Shown: positions 1 through 7,507, counted from the stretch's first letter. The stretch: 18,952 nt of DNA from an uncultured Bacilli bacterium (GCA_944358225.1 CALVQP010000014.1:1-18952); one strand, 5' to 3'. Numbers and translations are program-made. Notes: generated from the sequence alone by a model not told the origin.

Positions 1-23
1 CCCATGTGATATATTATATAAAA

Positions 24-76
24 AAGAATTTAGTCTTACAAATTCTTAACTGGATTTTTATGTAAGACTAAATTCT
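24..76 (-). terminator. Nested inverted repeat, terminator-like on the minus strand
   Basis: Positions 25-40 and 61-76 are a perfect 16-bp inverted repeat with a 20-nt loop. A second perfect 8-bp repeat pairs 24-31 with 40-47 and shares the same arm, so the two hairpins exclude each other. Read on the minus strand, both end directly before a T run (24-20), as in an intrinsic terminator. On the plus strand no T tail follows. No minus-strand gene lies to the right, since recU is on the plus strand, so the structure would end or attenuate a short leftward transcript. A terminator for an unseen RNA, a leader attenuator for a leftward gene beyond position 1, or a small repeat element are all possible. 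Confidence 0.45.
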
Positions 77-154
77 CGTCTAATATATTGAAACTGGAAT
101 TTACTTTTTCATTTTACAACTTTTGTCAAGCCTTCTAAAAGTTATTTTTTTATA

Positions 155-183
155 TGGTAAATTATGCTTTTTTAAGGTATAAT
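155..183 (+). promoter_or_regulatory. recU-ponA promoter (candidate)
   Basis: A consensus -10 box TATAAT lies at 178-183. A weak -35 (TGGTAA, 3 of 6 matches) lies 17 bp upstream at 155-160. The expected +1 is near 189-190, immediately before the GGTGAT Shine-Dalgarno sequence at 190-195. This places the ATG at 188 at or upstream of the RNA start and favours GTG at 200 as the recU start. Confidence 0.55.
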
Positions 184-199
184 TTATATGGTGATTACA

Positions 200-766
200 G
201 TGTTTAAAAACAGCTTAGAGCGAAAAGATAATAATAATAATCAGTTTATCTATAAAAACCGTGGAATGGATCTAGAAGAACTGCTTAATTCTTCCAATGA
301 CTATTATTTAGATATAGATAAAGCTGTTATTTATAAAAAGCCAACTCCGATTGGTGTAGTCAAAGTTAGCTATCAAGGTAATCACAAGATTATTAATAAG
401 GGCTATTTTAAAGAGCAATCCACCTTAGATTATAATGGTTTATATAAAGGAAAATATATCGATTTTGAAGCTAAGGTTACTCATAATAAGACTTCATTTC
501 CTTTAAATAATATTCATCCTCATCAAATTGCCCATATGAAAAAAGTAATAAAGCATGGCGGTATTTGTTTTTTAGTTATTATGATGAATGAAATTGTCTA
601 TTTACTTCCCGGAGTAAATTTTGTACAATATGTGGAAACAACTACAAGAAAATCTATACCCTATGAATTTATAAAAAATAACGCTTATGAGATAAAATAC
701 GGAATAAATCCGGTTTTAGATTATTTAAGTGTTGTAGAAAAAATTTATTTTAGAGGTGAATTTTAA
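200..766 (+). CDS. recU: Holliday junction resolvase RecU
   Basis: RecU cleaves four-way DNA junctions during recombination and chromosome segregation in Firmicutes. The match is clear. Numbering from the ATG at 188, it has NRGM near residues 24-27, the KKPTPI block at 50-55, then a core with D81 (STLDYNG), E94 and K96 (DFEAK). That is the spacing of the catalytic D/E/K set in B. subtilis RecU. FPLNNIHPHQ follows at about 104-113. The start is probably GTG at 200: GGTGAT (190-195) sits 4 nt before it, and the same GGTGATTACA string precedes the ATG of the zinc-ribbon gene at 6757. An in-frame ATG at 188 gives 192 residues but lies only 4 nt after the -10 box and has at best a weak AAGG behind it. 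The stop overlaps the ponA start by one base (TAATG), the usual recU-ponA pairing, so translation is probably coupled. Confidence 0.93.
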   Translation: MFKNSLERKDNNNNQFIYKNRGMDLEELLNSSNDYYLDIDKAVIYKKPTPIGVVKVSYQGNHKIINKGYFKEQSTLDYNGLYKGKYIDFEAKVTHNKTSFPLNNIHPHQIAHMKKVIKHGGICFLVIMMNEIVYLLPGVNFVQYVETTTRKSIPYEFIKNNAYEIKYGINPVLDYLSVVEKIYFRGEF

Positions 767-3663
767 TGGCTGAAAAAAAGAAGCTAAGTAAAAAAATAAA
801 TGATAAAAAAGAAAAAATTAATAAAGCAATTGATGATAAAATTAGTAGTGTGGCCAAAAAAGCAAAAACAAAGAAAAAAAGCACTGCCAAAAAATCTGAT
901 GCAGTAGTCAAAAAACCTAATCTTGCTGCAATGAAAGAAAGTATAAGTGCCAAAAAACAAACAAAGAAAAAAAAGAAAAAAAATACTTTTTTAGTTATAT
1001 TAACTAGTGGAGCAATTATTTTACTATCACTATTTTTAGTTTTTATGCTCTACATTGTGATTACGGCTCCTAAATTTGATGAAAATGAGCTATATAATAA
1101 GGAAGCCACAATTATTTATGATGCTAATGGTGATGAAATAGCAAAAATAGGTAGTGAAAAAAGAGAACTGGTTACCTATGATGAATTGCCTCAAGTATTA
1201 GTTGATGCTATTGTAGCTACAGAGGACTCGCGTTTCTTCCAACATAATGGATTTGACTTACCCCGTTTCTTAAAGGCTTCTTTTGGTCAATTAACAGGAA
1301 ATTCGGCAGCCGGTGGAGCTTCTACTTTAACAATGCAGGTAGTTAAAAATACTTTTACTTCGACTGAATCAAAAGGCTTAAAAGGAATTATTCGTAAATT
1401 TACTGATATATATATGTCTATTTTTAAAGTCGAAAAAAACTATACAAAAGAAGAAATTATTGAATTTTATGTTAATGCCCCTTGGTTAGGTAATAATACT
1501 TATGGTATTGAACAAGCTTGTCAAATGTATTTTGGCAAATCAGTTAGAGATTTAACATTAGCTGAAGCTTCTTTAATGGCCGGGCTATTCCAGGCACCGT
1601 CTACTTATAACCCATTTAATAATCCCGATGCAGCAACCAAAAGACGTAATACAGTATTAAAGTTAATGGTTAAACACGGTTATATAACTGAAGAGGAAGC
1701 AGATTTAGCAAACAGTATTTCTGTTGAATCTCTACTAACAACTAAAGCTAGCGAATCAGCTAATGCTTACCAAGGATTTATTGATACAGTTATTGAAGAT
1801 GTTAAAGAAAAAACAGGAAATGATCCTTATAATACACCAATGCTAATTTATTCAACTATGGAAAAAGATGCGCAAGATGTAATTAATAATTTATATGCCG
1901 GAGAATATTATACTTGGATAAATGATGTTATTCAGGCCGGAATAGCTATTACTTCAGTTAAAGATGGTTCCGTAGTAGCTGTTGGAGCAGGACGTAATCG
2001 TGTGGGAGAACGCCAATTTAATTACGCAACAATGATCAATCGTCATCCAGGATCAACGGCTAAACCATTTTTTGCCTACGGGCCGTACTTAGAGTACAAT
2101 AATGGTAATACAGGTTCTATTTTCTTCGATGAACCAATGACTTATAGTGATGGAACTTCACTTAAAAATGCTGATGGTAATTATCAAGGAATGATGACTA
2201 TGAAAACAGCATTATATAAATCAAGAAATATTCCAGCTATTCAAGCTTTCCAACAATTAGATAAAGAAAAAGTTAGTACTTTTGTTCATAATTTAGGAAT
2301 TGATTATGGCGACACATTATATGAATCAGCAGCAATTGGTGGATTTAACGGAATGAGTCCTTTATCAATGAGTGCTGCTTACGCTGCTTTTGCTCGTGGT
2401 GGTGAATATATTGAACCTTATACTTTTACTAAAATAGTTTATCGTCAAGACGATCGAACTATAGAGCCTAAAGTTGAAAAAATGCGTGCTATGAGCGAAG
2501 AAACAGCATACATGATGAATTACATGCTTACTTATGCCGGAGCTAATGGCGTTGGTGGTAAAATTAACGTAAGTGGTACTGATGTGGCAGCAAAAACTGG
2601 TACTTCAACTGTTGATAAAAAAGCTTTAGAACAATATAATTTACCTGATTCTACTAGTATGGATAACTGGGTTGCTGTCTACTCTCCTGATTATTCTATT
2701 TCTTTATGGTATGGTTATAAAGAACTATCAAGTGAATATTATACAACTTCGATAAATGCGGCTAACCAAAGAGTTAGAATATCAGCTGCCTTAGCAAATC
2801 GTATATTTAAAAAGAATTCCAAATTTAGTGTACCTGATGGCGTAGTTGAAGCTCAAGTAGAACTTGGAACTAATCCAGCTCAAAAACCAAGCAGCTATAC
2901 TCCATCAAGTCTAATTTCCACTGAATACTTTAATAAAAATAGTGCACCAACTGAAACTTCTTCAAGATTTACAAAATTAAATAATCCAACTAATGGAAAT
3001 GCTTCAGTATCAGGAAATGCTATTAAATTAACATGGAATGGTATTAGTACACCAAATGCTTTAAATTCATCTTATTTAGAAGAATATATGAAAAAAGCTT
3101 ATGGAAATCAATATGAACGCTATTTAAAACATATGAAAAGTTATAATGAAGGTGTTTTAGGTAATGTAGGATACGAAGTTTACTTAAAAGATGGTTCAGG
3201 TAACTTAACTGATTTAGGATTTACTGAAGATACTTCATTTACTTATACAATGACTGGAAAATCTAGTTACTCGTTTGTAGTAAAATCAACTTATAGTAAT
3301 TATAAATCAAATATGAGTGATGGAATTACAATCAATGTTAATGGAGCCCCAATTATTGGTGGTGATGATGAAGAAATTGATGATGAAGAGGTTGAAATAA
3401 CAGCACATATTGATCAAAATTGTTTGTCTATTACGCCAGGTAGTATTTGGGAAGCTGATAATAATATTCGTATTACGGTTAACGGAAAGACTGCTTCTGA
3501 CGTTAAGTATTATTACTTTAAGAGCGATGGCTCATCAGCAGGTAGCAGTATTCCTTTAGATGAAGAAGGCGTTTATACAATTAAATATGACGTAGAATAT
3601 AATGGTGCTACTTATAGCAGTAAATCACCAATTAGAATTCAAGTATCATCAACGTGCTCATAA
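766..3663 (+). CDS. ponA: Class A penicillin-binding protein (PBP1a-type transglycosylase/transpeptidase)
   Basis: This bifunctional enzyme polymerises and cross-links peptidoglycan outside the membrane. Residues 1-72 are a cytoplasmic tail with about 29 lysines, followed by one membrane helix at about 74-100. The GT51 domain shows TEDSRFFQHNG (152-162, catalytic E153), GGASTLTMQ (183-191) and a LAEASLMAGLFQAP block (265-278). The transpeptidase domain has STAK (430-433, nucleophile S430), SRN (486-488) and KTGT (610-613), so both active sites look intact. A long C-terminal extension carries an FN3-like segment (about 737-860) with a roughly 35-residue helical-looking insert, an acidic hinge (867-877) and a second beta-rich, Ig-like segment (877-962) with cysteines C885 and C964 that could pair. 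At 965 residues it is longer than the typical 700-900. The Shine-Dalgarno sequence AGAGGTGA (752-759) lies inside recU. The gene ends at a terminator shared with nth. Confidence 0.95.
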   Translation: MAEKKKLSKKINDKKEKINKAIDDKISSVAKKAKTKKKSTAKKSDAVVKKPNLAAMKESISAKKQTKKKKKKNTFLVILTSGAIILLSLFLVFMLYIVITAPKFDENELYNKEATIIYDANGDEIAKIGSEKRELVTYDELPQVLVDAIVATEDSRFFQHNGFDLPRFLKASFGQLTGNSAAGGASTLTMQVVKNTFTSTESKGLKGIIRKFTDIYMSIFKVEKNYTKEEIIEFYVNAPWLGNNTYGIEQACQMYFGKSVRDLTLAEASLMAGLFQAPSTYNPFNNPDAATKRRNTVLKLMVKHGYITEEEADLANSISVESLLTTKASESANAYQGFIDTVIEDVKEKTGNDPYNTPMLIYSTMEKDAQDVINNLYAGEYYTWINDVIQAGIAITSVKDGSVVAVGAGRNRVGERQFNYATMINRHPGSTAKPFFAYGPYLEYNNGNTGSIFFDEPMTYSDGTSLKNADGNYQGMMTMKTALYKSRNIPAIQAFQQLDKEKVSTFVHNLGIDYGDTLYESAAIGGFNGMSPLSMSAAYAAFARGGEYIEPYTFTKIVYRQDDRTIEPKVEKMRAMSEETAYMMNYMLTYAGANGVGGKINVSGTDVAAKTGTSTVDKKALEQYNLPDSTSMDNWVAVYSPDYSISLWYGYKELSSEYYTTSINAANQRVRISAALANRIFKKNSKFSVPDGVVEAQVELGTNPAQKPSSYTPSSLISTEYFNKNSAPTETSSRFTKLNNPTNGNASVSGNAIKLTWNGISTPNALNSSYLEEYMKKAYGNQYERYLKHMKSYNEGVLGNVGYEVYLKDGSGNLTDLGFTEDTSFTYTMTGKSSYSFVVKSTYSNYKSNMSDGITINVNGAPIIGGDDEEIDDEEVEITAHIDQNCLSITPGSIWEADNNIRITVNGKTASDVKYYYFKSDGSSAGSSIPLDEEGVYTIKYDVEYNGATYSSKSPIRIQVSSTCS

Positions 3664-3697
3664 AAAAATATTGAGATTTAGTTCTCAATATTTTTTT
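3662..3697. terminator. Bidirectional terminator between ponA and nth
   Basis: A 15-bp stem (3662-3676 with 3683-3697) and a 6-nt loop are flanked by A and T runs, so it can act on both strands. The nth stop codon (3678-3680) lies in the loop and its last codons form one arm. Confidence 0.85.
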
Positions 3698-4304
3698 TGT
3701 AATATTTACAAATACTCGGAAATAAACAACGCTCACATTCAGGTTTTTGACTTTTACAAGTATAACGACCAAATAAAACTAATTGATGATGAAGTCTAAT
3801 CCATCTATCTTTAGGAAATTTACGCATAAGCTTTTTTTCGACACTTGAAACATTATCGTTTTCCTTCGCTAAACCTAAACGTTTAGATACGCGATTAACA
3901 TGTGTATCTACAGCAATGGAAGGAACATTATAAATATTAGATAAAACAACATTAGCGGTTTTACGTCCTACACCAGGAAGACTTTCCAAAAATTTTTTAT
4001 CATTAGGAACTTTACCTTGATAATTAGCTACTAAAGTACTAGCTATTTCTTTTAAATAAAGAGCCTTTTTAGTATAAGTACCTACTGGTCTAATGATGGC
4101 TTCAATTTCGGAAACAGAAGCCTGAGCTAAAGAAAAAATATCGTACTTTTCAAAAAGTTTTTGAGTAACCATATTAACTCTTTTATCAGTGCATTGAGCA
4201 CTTAAAACGGTAGCAATTAATAATTCATAATCTTTATGATAATTAAGCTCACATTTAGCCTCCGGTATCATAATATCTAGTTTTTCTAAAATATCATATT
4301 TCAT
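3678..4304 (-). CDS. nth: Endonuclease III, DNA glycosylase/AP lyase
   Basis: Nth removes oxidised pyrimidines and nicks AP sites in base excision repair. Numbering from the upstream ATG at 4307, the helix-hairpin-helix is LPGVGRKTANVV (110-121), with K116 matching the catalytic lysine. VDTHVNR (133-139) holds the catalytic aspartate D134. C184, C191, C194 and C200 follow the C-x6-C-x2-C-x5-C spacing of the 4Fe-4S cluster. The length (208-209 residues) is typical. Two adjacent ATGs are possible: GAGGG at 4311-4315 is 3 nt from ATG 4307 and 6 nt from ATG 4304, so the second is preferred. It overlaps the end of dnaD by about 11-14 bp and is last in the cca-dnaD-nth operon. The dnaD-nth order matches B. 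subtilis. Confidence 0.95.
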   Translation of the reverse strand: MKYDILEKLDIMIPEAKCELNYHKDYELLIATVLSAQCTDKRVNMVTQKLFEKYDIFSLAQASVSEIEAIIRPVGTYTKKALYLKEIASTLVANYQGKVPNDKKFLESLPGVGRKTANVVLSNIYNVPSIAVDTHVNRVSKRLGLAKENDNVSSVEKKLMRKFPKDRWIRLHHQLVLFGRYTCKSQKPECERCLFPSICKYYKKNIEN

Positions 4305-4938
4305 CATTTTCCCTCAACCAATCATAATCAAATAACTCTTCTTGTTTTGTTACTTTAATCTTATTAGCTAAATGATTATTAACATCATTCATGGTTTTAA
4401 AGCCTTTTTTAGACCACTCATAAATTATTTTATCAATATACCTAAAACTACGCACGCCATTATATACAGCTTCTTTTAAAGCCCCTAAAATAAGTTCTTC
4501 GCTTGCATTATTATCTAACCAAGCATTAATAATTTCATATTCCATCGGTGTTAAAGAGCGTTCTAACTCGCGCTGGAAAACTTCATAAATATTTTCCTTT
4601 TTCTCTTCTTTAATTTCAGCATTAATTTTTTCACTCATTCCTAAGTAAAAGTTATCAAGACTTACTTTCTCCTCGATTTTGCCAGCATTATCTGTATGTA
4701 CTTTTAATTCAATAATATTTTTTAAAACCAATGTATTAAATGCTTCTAATATATCTTTTTGGGATAAAAATATTTCTTTTTGAATAACAGGTATATCTAA
4801 AGTCTTAATTTCACTATTAACAAAATACATCAATAAAAGCATTTCATTTAAGTTTAGATTTTTTTTTAAAACTTCCTTTAAAAAATAAGAATTTATCACA
4901 TAATTTTTAGCAGTTAAAATATCTTTAAAATCAATCAT
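4294..4938 (-). CDS. dnaD: DNA replication initiation protein DnaD
   Basis: DnaD helps remodel origin DNA and load the helicase with DnaB and DnaI in low-GC Gram-positives. The N-terminal ~100 residues fit the winged-helix oligomerisation domain. The C-terminal DnaB/DnaD domain is recognisable from LERSLTPMEYEIINAWL through ALKEAV and FRYIDKIIYEW, and the protein ends with a YDWL-containing tail. ATG at 4938 (MIDFKD) is the likely start because it overlaps the cca stop in an ATGA arrangement and has AAAGGGAAG upstream. A GTG at 4947 would add three residues but sits too close to that Shine-Dalgarno sequence. The stop is TGA (4294-4296), which supports the standard genetic code. It sits between cca and nth with overlaps at both ends, so one transcript is expected. 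Confidence 0.93.
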   Translation of the reverse strand: MIDFKDILTAKNYVINSYFLKEVLKKNLNLNEMLLLMYFVNSEIKTLDIPVIQKEIFLSQKDILEAFNTLVLKNIIELKVHTDNAGKIEEKVSLDNFYLGMSEKINAEIKEEKKENIYEVFQRELERSLTPMEYEIINAWLDNNASEELILGALKEAVYNGVRSFRYIDKIIYEWSKKGFKTMNDVNNHLANKIKVTKQEELFDYDWLRENDEI

Positions 4939-6032
4939 AAATGCCACTTCCCTTTATTATCTTTTAAATAAGTTATTAACTTTTCTTTATCATTGACAAG
5001 ATTATTATTTATAATTTCCATAATAAGACATTCTTCTATTTCTTTTATTACTTTAGAGGGTTTAATATCTAATGCTTGCATTATATCTTCTCCACTAACT
5101 GCCAAATCATCTTTATTTTTAATATTCATTGTTGCGTATAATTGACTAACTGTTTGAGAATCTAAATGCATTATTTTTCCAGCTACTATGGCTAAATAAA
5201 GTCCATATTTGAATAAGATACCATAATCAATTTTTTTATAAGCCAAAATAGTTTTTATATTATCGATATTATCTTTTTCTTCTTTCGTAAAGGGTAAATC
5301 TTCATGAAATTCTAATTGCGCAAACATCCCATTAATATCATCGACATAAGTTAATGAATCATAATTTATTCCTAAGATATCTAGAAGTTGATGCTCTTTT
5401 AAAAAGGAAAACCCCCAAATGACATTTTCTGATAAAAGCATTTTAGTTAATTCTTCTTTTTTTCGAGTTTTAGATATTTTTTCGATGTCTTTTTTATGAA
5501 CGTATATATACTCTAAAATATCTTCAGCTATTTTAAATTTATGGGTAATCATTAAGCGAATTGCACGCAATATGCGTAGAGGATCTTCACTAAACTTTTG
5601 ATCTATATTTCCTATTACTTTTATTTCTTTATTAGTTAAATCCTTCATTCCCCCTATTTCATCGATAATAGTTCCATTATGGTCCATATATAAAGCGTTA
5701 ATAGTAAAATCTCGTCTTTTAATATCAGTTTTTAAATCTTTAATATATTCTATTTCGGATAATTTACCATCAACATAAGTTAAATCTTTACGAAATGTGG
5801 TTATATCAAAATTATATTTAGAAGTTTTTAAATTAATTGAACCATACGAATTGACTTTAATATTATCATCAGCAAAAATTTCGCTTAAATCAACCGGTAA
5901 GGCATCAGTGCATATATCTACATCAGTAGTAGGTTTATCAAGCAAAAAATCTCTAACATATCCCCCTACTACATAAGCTTTAAACCCAGCAGTCATGATT
6001 TTTTCCAAGACTTTTTTTATTTCTTCGTTCAT
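4935..6032 (-). CDS. cca: CCA-adding tRNA nucleotidyltransferase
   Basis: This enzyme builds or repairs the 3' CCA end of tRNAs without a nucleic acid template. It is a class II nucleotidyltransferase: GGYVRD (23-28), DVD (37-39) with the two metal-binding aspartates, RRDFTINA (106-113) and EDPLRILRAIRL (149-160), followed by a helical body. At 365 residues it lies within the class II range and shows no HD domain. The Shine-Dalgarno sequence GGTGA lies 4-5 nt upstream of ATG 6032, and a TG-extended -10 lies just before it. It is the first gene of cca-dnaD-nth. Poly(A) polymerase PcnB shares the fold, but in this lineage CCA addition is the better reading. Confidence 0.93.
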   Translation of the reverse strand: MNEEIKKVLEKIMTAGFKAYVVGGYVRDFLLDKPTTDVDICTDALPVDLSEIFADDNIKVNSYGSINLKTSKYNFDITTFRKDLTYVDGKLSEIEYIKDLKTDIKRRDFTINALYMDHNGTIIDEIGGMKDLTNKEIKVIGNIDQKFSEDPLRILRAIRLMITHKFKIAEDILEYIYVHKKDIEKISKTRKKEELTKMLLSENVIWGFSFLKEHQLLDILGINYDSLTYVDDINGMFAQLEFHEDLPFTKEEKDNIDNIKTILAYKKIDYGILFKYGLYLAIVAGKIMHLDSQTVSQLYATMNIKNKDDLAVSGEDIMQALDIKPSKVIKEIEECLIMEIINNNLVNDKEKLITYLKDNKGKWHL

Positions 6033-6048
6033 TTTTTCACCATTAAAG

Positions 6049-6077
6049 ATTATATCACATATTTAATTAGTTTTACA
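6049..6077 (-). promoter_or_regulatory. cca-dnaD-nth promoter (candidate)
   Basis: On the minus strand, TATAAT at 6054-6049 has a TG one base upstream (6057-6056), which makes an extended -10. The -35 position (6072-6077) is weak. The predicted +1 is at about 6041, where GGTGA begins, giving a 9-nt leader before ATG 6032. Confidence 0.6.
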
Positions 6078-6085
6078 GTATTTAA

Positions 6086-6108
6086 AAAATCCTTAATTTA
6101 AGGATTTT
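6086..6108 (-). terminator. Terminator of the zinc-ribbon gene
   Basis: A 10-bp stem (6086-6095 with 6099-6108) and a 3-nt loop contain the stop codon (6100-6098) of the upstream gene. On the minus strand it ends in a run of six T, four of them in the stem. It separates that gene from the cca promoter. Confidence 0.65.
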
Positions 6109-6757
6109 CTAAAGCATCTTTATCATTATAGAAATATAAACTATAGGAATTTTCCGTCCAATTTATTTCCAAGACAATAACATCTTCAAAAGCTTTTTGA
6201 GCAACAGCAGCTAATTTAACACTACCAGTTGGGGTATTATTAAATTCACTTAAAAGATTAAAGCCTTGATTTTGCATTAAATAAGCAATATATTTATTTA
6301 AATCTCCATTAACATCTGGCACATTTTCATAATTATATACTCGTTCCAAAGTAGCATTATTAAATTTATAATCTATATTTTTTAATTCTCTTGATCCTAA
6401 AATATATTTTATAGATGGTATCTTATCATTACCTACTTTATAATTATCGGCATTTTCATACAATTTATTAATCATAAAAAGGCACAAGAAAAAGATGGCC
6501 ACCAATATTATTGCTAAAATAATAAATGATGTTAAAAATGAAAAAATACCACCTATCTTATTACGACGATATATTTTATTAGAATTATCATTGACATTTC
6601 CATTAGCTTGAATATGATTACGACGCAGATTAAATCTATTTCTATTTTTTACTTTCACATTAGTTGGCGTAATACCTAAATCTTTCAAAGGAGCATTACA
6701 AAATTTACAAAATTTAGCTCCTGGTTCATTTTCACTATTACATCTTGGACATAACAT
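6098..6757 (-). CDS. Zinc-ribbon single-pass membrane protein, function unknown
   Basis: I do not recognise a named family beyond its parts. The N terminus is a zinc ribbon with CPRC and CKFC pairs (C-x2-C then C-x2-C, 11 residues apart) within the first ~21 residues. A basic, Asn-rich linker follows to about residue 68, then one strong membrane helix (about 71-96) and a roughly 120-residue C-terminal domain. Positive charges before the helix suggest the ribbon is inside and the C-terminal domain outside. The start is ATG 6757, preceded by AGGTGATTACA. A GTG at 6766 in the same frame lies inside that Shine-Dalgarno sequence and is rejected. It has its own extended -10 promoter and its own terminator, so it appears monocistronic. 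A sensor or envelope-stress role would be a guess. Confidence 0.85.
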   Translation of the reverse strand: MLCPRCNSENEPGAKFCKFCNAPLKDLGITPTNVKVKNRNRFNLRRNHIQANGNVNDNSNKIYRRNKIGGIFSFLTSFIILAIILVAIFFLCLFMINKLYENADNYKVGNDKIPSIKYILGSRELKNIDYKFNNATLERVYNYENVPDVNGDLNKYIAYLMQNQGFNLLSEFNNTPTGSVKLAAVAQKAFEDVIVLEINWTENSYSLYFYNDKDALENP

Positions 6758-6795
6758 TGTAATCACCTATCTTTATTATCCTTAATATCATAGGT

Positions 6796-6804
6796 ATTAT
6801 ACCA
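6796..6804 (-). promoter_or_regulatory. Extended -10 promoter of the zinc-ribbon gene
   Basis: On the minus strand this reads TGG-TATAAT (TG at 6804-6803, -10 at 6801-6796), an extended -10. No good -35 is seen. The leader to ATG 6757 would be about 33 nt. Confidence 0.6.
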
Positions 6805-6867
6805 TGAATTCCCCTAGCAAGTAAATTAGTTAAAATAAAATTTGTTATTATTTAAATTTTTTGTATT

Positions 6868-6888
6868 AAAAAAGAGGGGAATCCCCTC
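6868..6888 (-). terminator. Terminator of the prepilin gene
   Basis: On the minus strand a GC-rich hairpin GAGGGG-ATT-CCCCTC (6888-6874) is followed at once by six T (6873-6868). This is a textbook intrinsic terminator about 30 nt after the stop at 6921. Confidence 0.88.
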
Positions 6889-6920
6889 AAATTCTAATAC
6901 TATATTTTTTATAAAATTTA

Positions 6921-7421
6921 TTATTCAGATTCCGCTACAAAGGTAAGACTGCCCTTATTACCCTCACATTTTTGTGTCTTTTGGGAATTAACATTTGCAT
7001 TTATACTTACACCATCGCTTGTTTGTGCTCCAAATTCAGAATTACAAATTGTATATGTGTAACTTACAGAACCATCCGACGTATTTGGAGTAACGGTAAT
7101 ATTATAATAATAACCAGATTTATTTTCGATCGTATTTAACGGTGTTCCAGCATCATCTCCATCTGACTCTTTAGCATTTGTAAAAGTATTAGTGCTACTA
7201 GCTCCACCAGTAGCATTGCCAGCTAAATTAGTAGCATATTGAGTTTGAGCAGCTTTTAAATAACTTTTAACTTCTGTTTCAAAAGCTGATCTTCGAGCAT
7301 TTTCCATAATCTTTAATACACTTGGCATAGCAATAACAATTAAAACAGCTAAAATTACGATTACTGCTAGTAACTCAACTAATGTAAAACCTTTTTTATT
7401 TTGCTTTAAACTTCTAATCAT
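6921..7421 (-). CDS. Type IV prepilin-like protein (class III signal peptide)
   Basis: A 166-residue pilin-type protein. KKGFTLVELLAVIVI at 9-23 is the class III leader: prepilin peptidase would cut between G11 and F12, and E16 is the conserved Glu at +5. The hydrophobic helix runs to about residue 33. The mature domain contains a Ser/Thr/Asn/Gly-rich loop (66-100) and C126 and C152, probably a disulfide as in many pilins. The start is ATG 7421 with AGGAGAG upstream; frame extension to 7475 lies upstream of the -10 box. It resembles ComGC by its N terminus, but no comG ATPase or membrane gene is nearby, so it is a solitary locus with its own promoter and terminator. It could belong to a competence pseudopilus or a surface pilus whose machinery is elsewhere. 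Confidence 0.88.
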   Translation of the reverse strand: MIRSLKQNKKGFTLVELLAVIVILAVLIVIAMPSVLKIMENARRSAFETEVKSYLKAAQTQYATNLAGNATGGASSTNTFTNAKESDGDDAGTPLNTIENKSGYYYNITVTPNTSDGSVSYTYTICNSEFGAQTSDGVSINANVNSQKTQKCEGNKGSLTFVAESE

Positions 7422-7445
7422 TAATAATCTCTCCTCTATGATATA

Positions 7446-7475
7446 ATTATATAATGTTGATGAGGAGAAAGTCAA
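7446..7475 (-). promoter_or_regulatory. Prepilin gene promoter
   Basis: Minus strand: -35 TTGACT (7475-7470, 5 of 6), 18-bp spacer, -10 TATAAT (7451-7446). The leader to ATG 7421 is about 18 nt and carries the GAGGAGAG ribosome site. This is one of the two best sigma-A-type promoters in the window. Confidence 0.8.
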
Positions 7476-7507
7476 TTATAAAGTATTTATTTTTTTTAAT
7501 GTGTAAA

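Noticed and set aside
1..104. CRISPR repeat or tracrRNA-like element at the left edge
   Set aside because: Only one hairpin and one 7-bp direct repeat, no regular spacers and no cas gene in view.
750..953. Minus-strand open frame, 67 codons, rich in Phe and Leu
   Set aside because: Antisense of the Lys-rich ponA tail; AAA/AAG read backwards gives TTT/CTT. No ribosome site.
3602..3799. Plus-strand open frame across the ponA end and terminator
   Set aside because: Overlaps ponA, the hairpin and antisense nth; no start signal or family resemblance.
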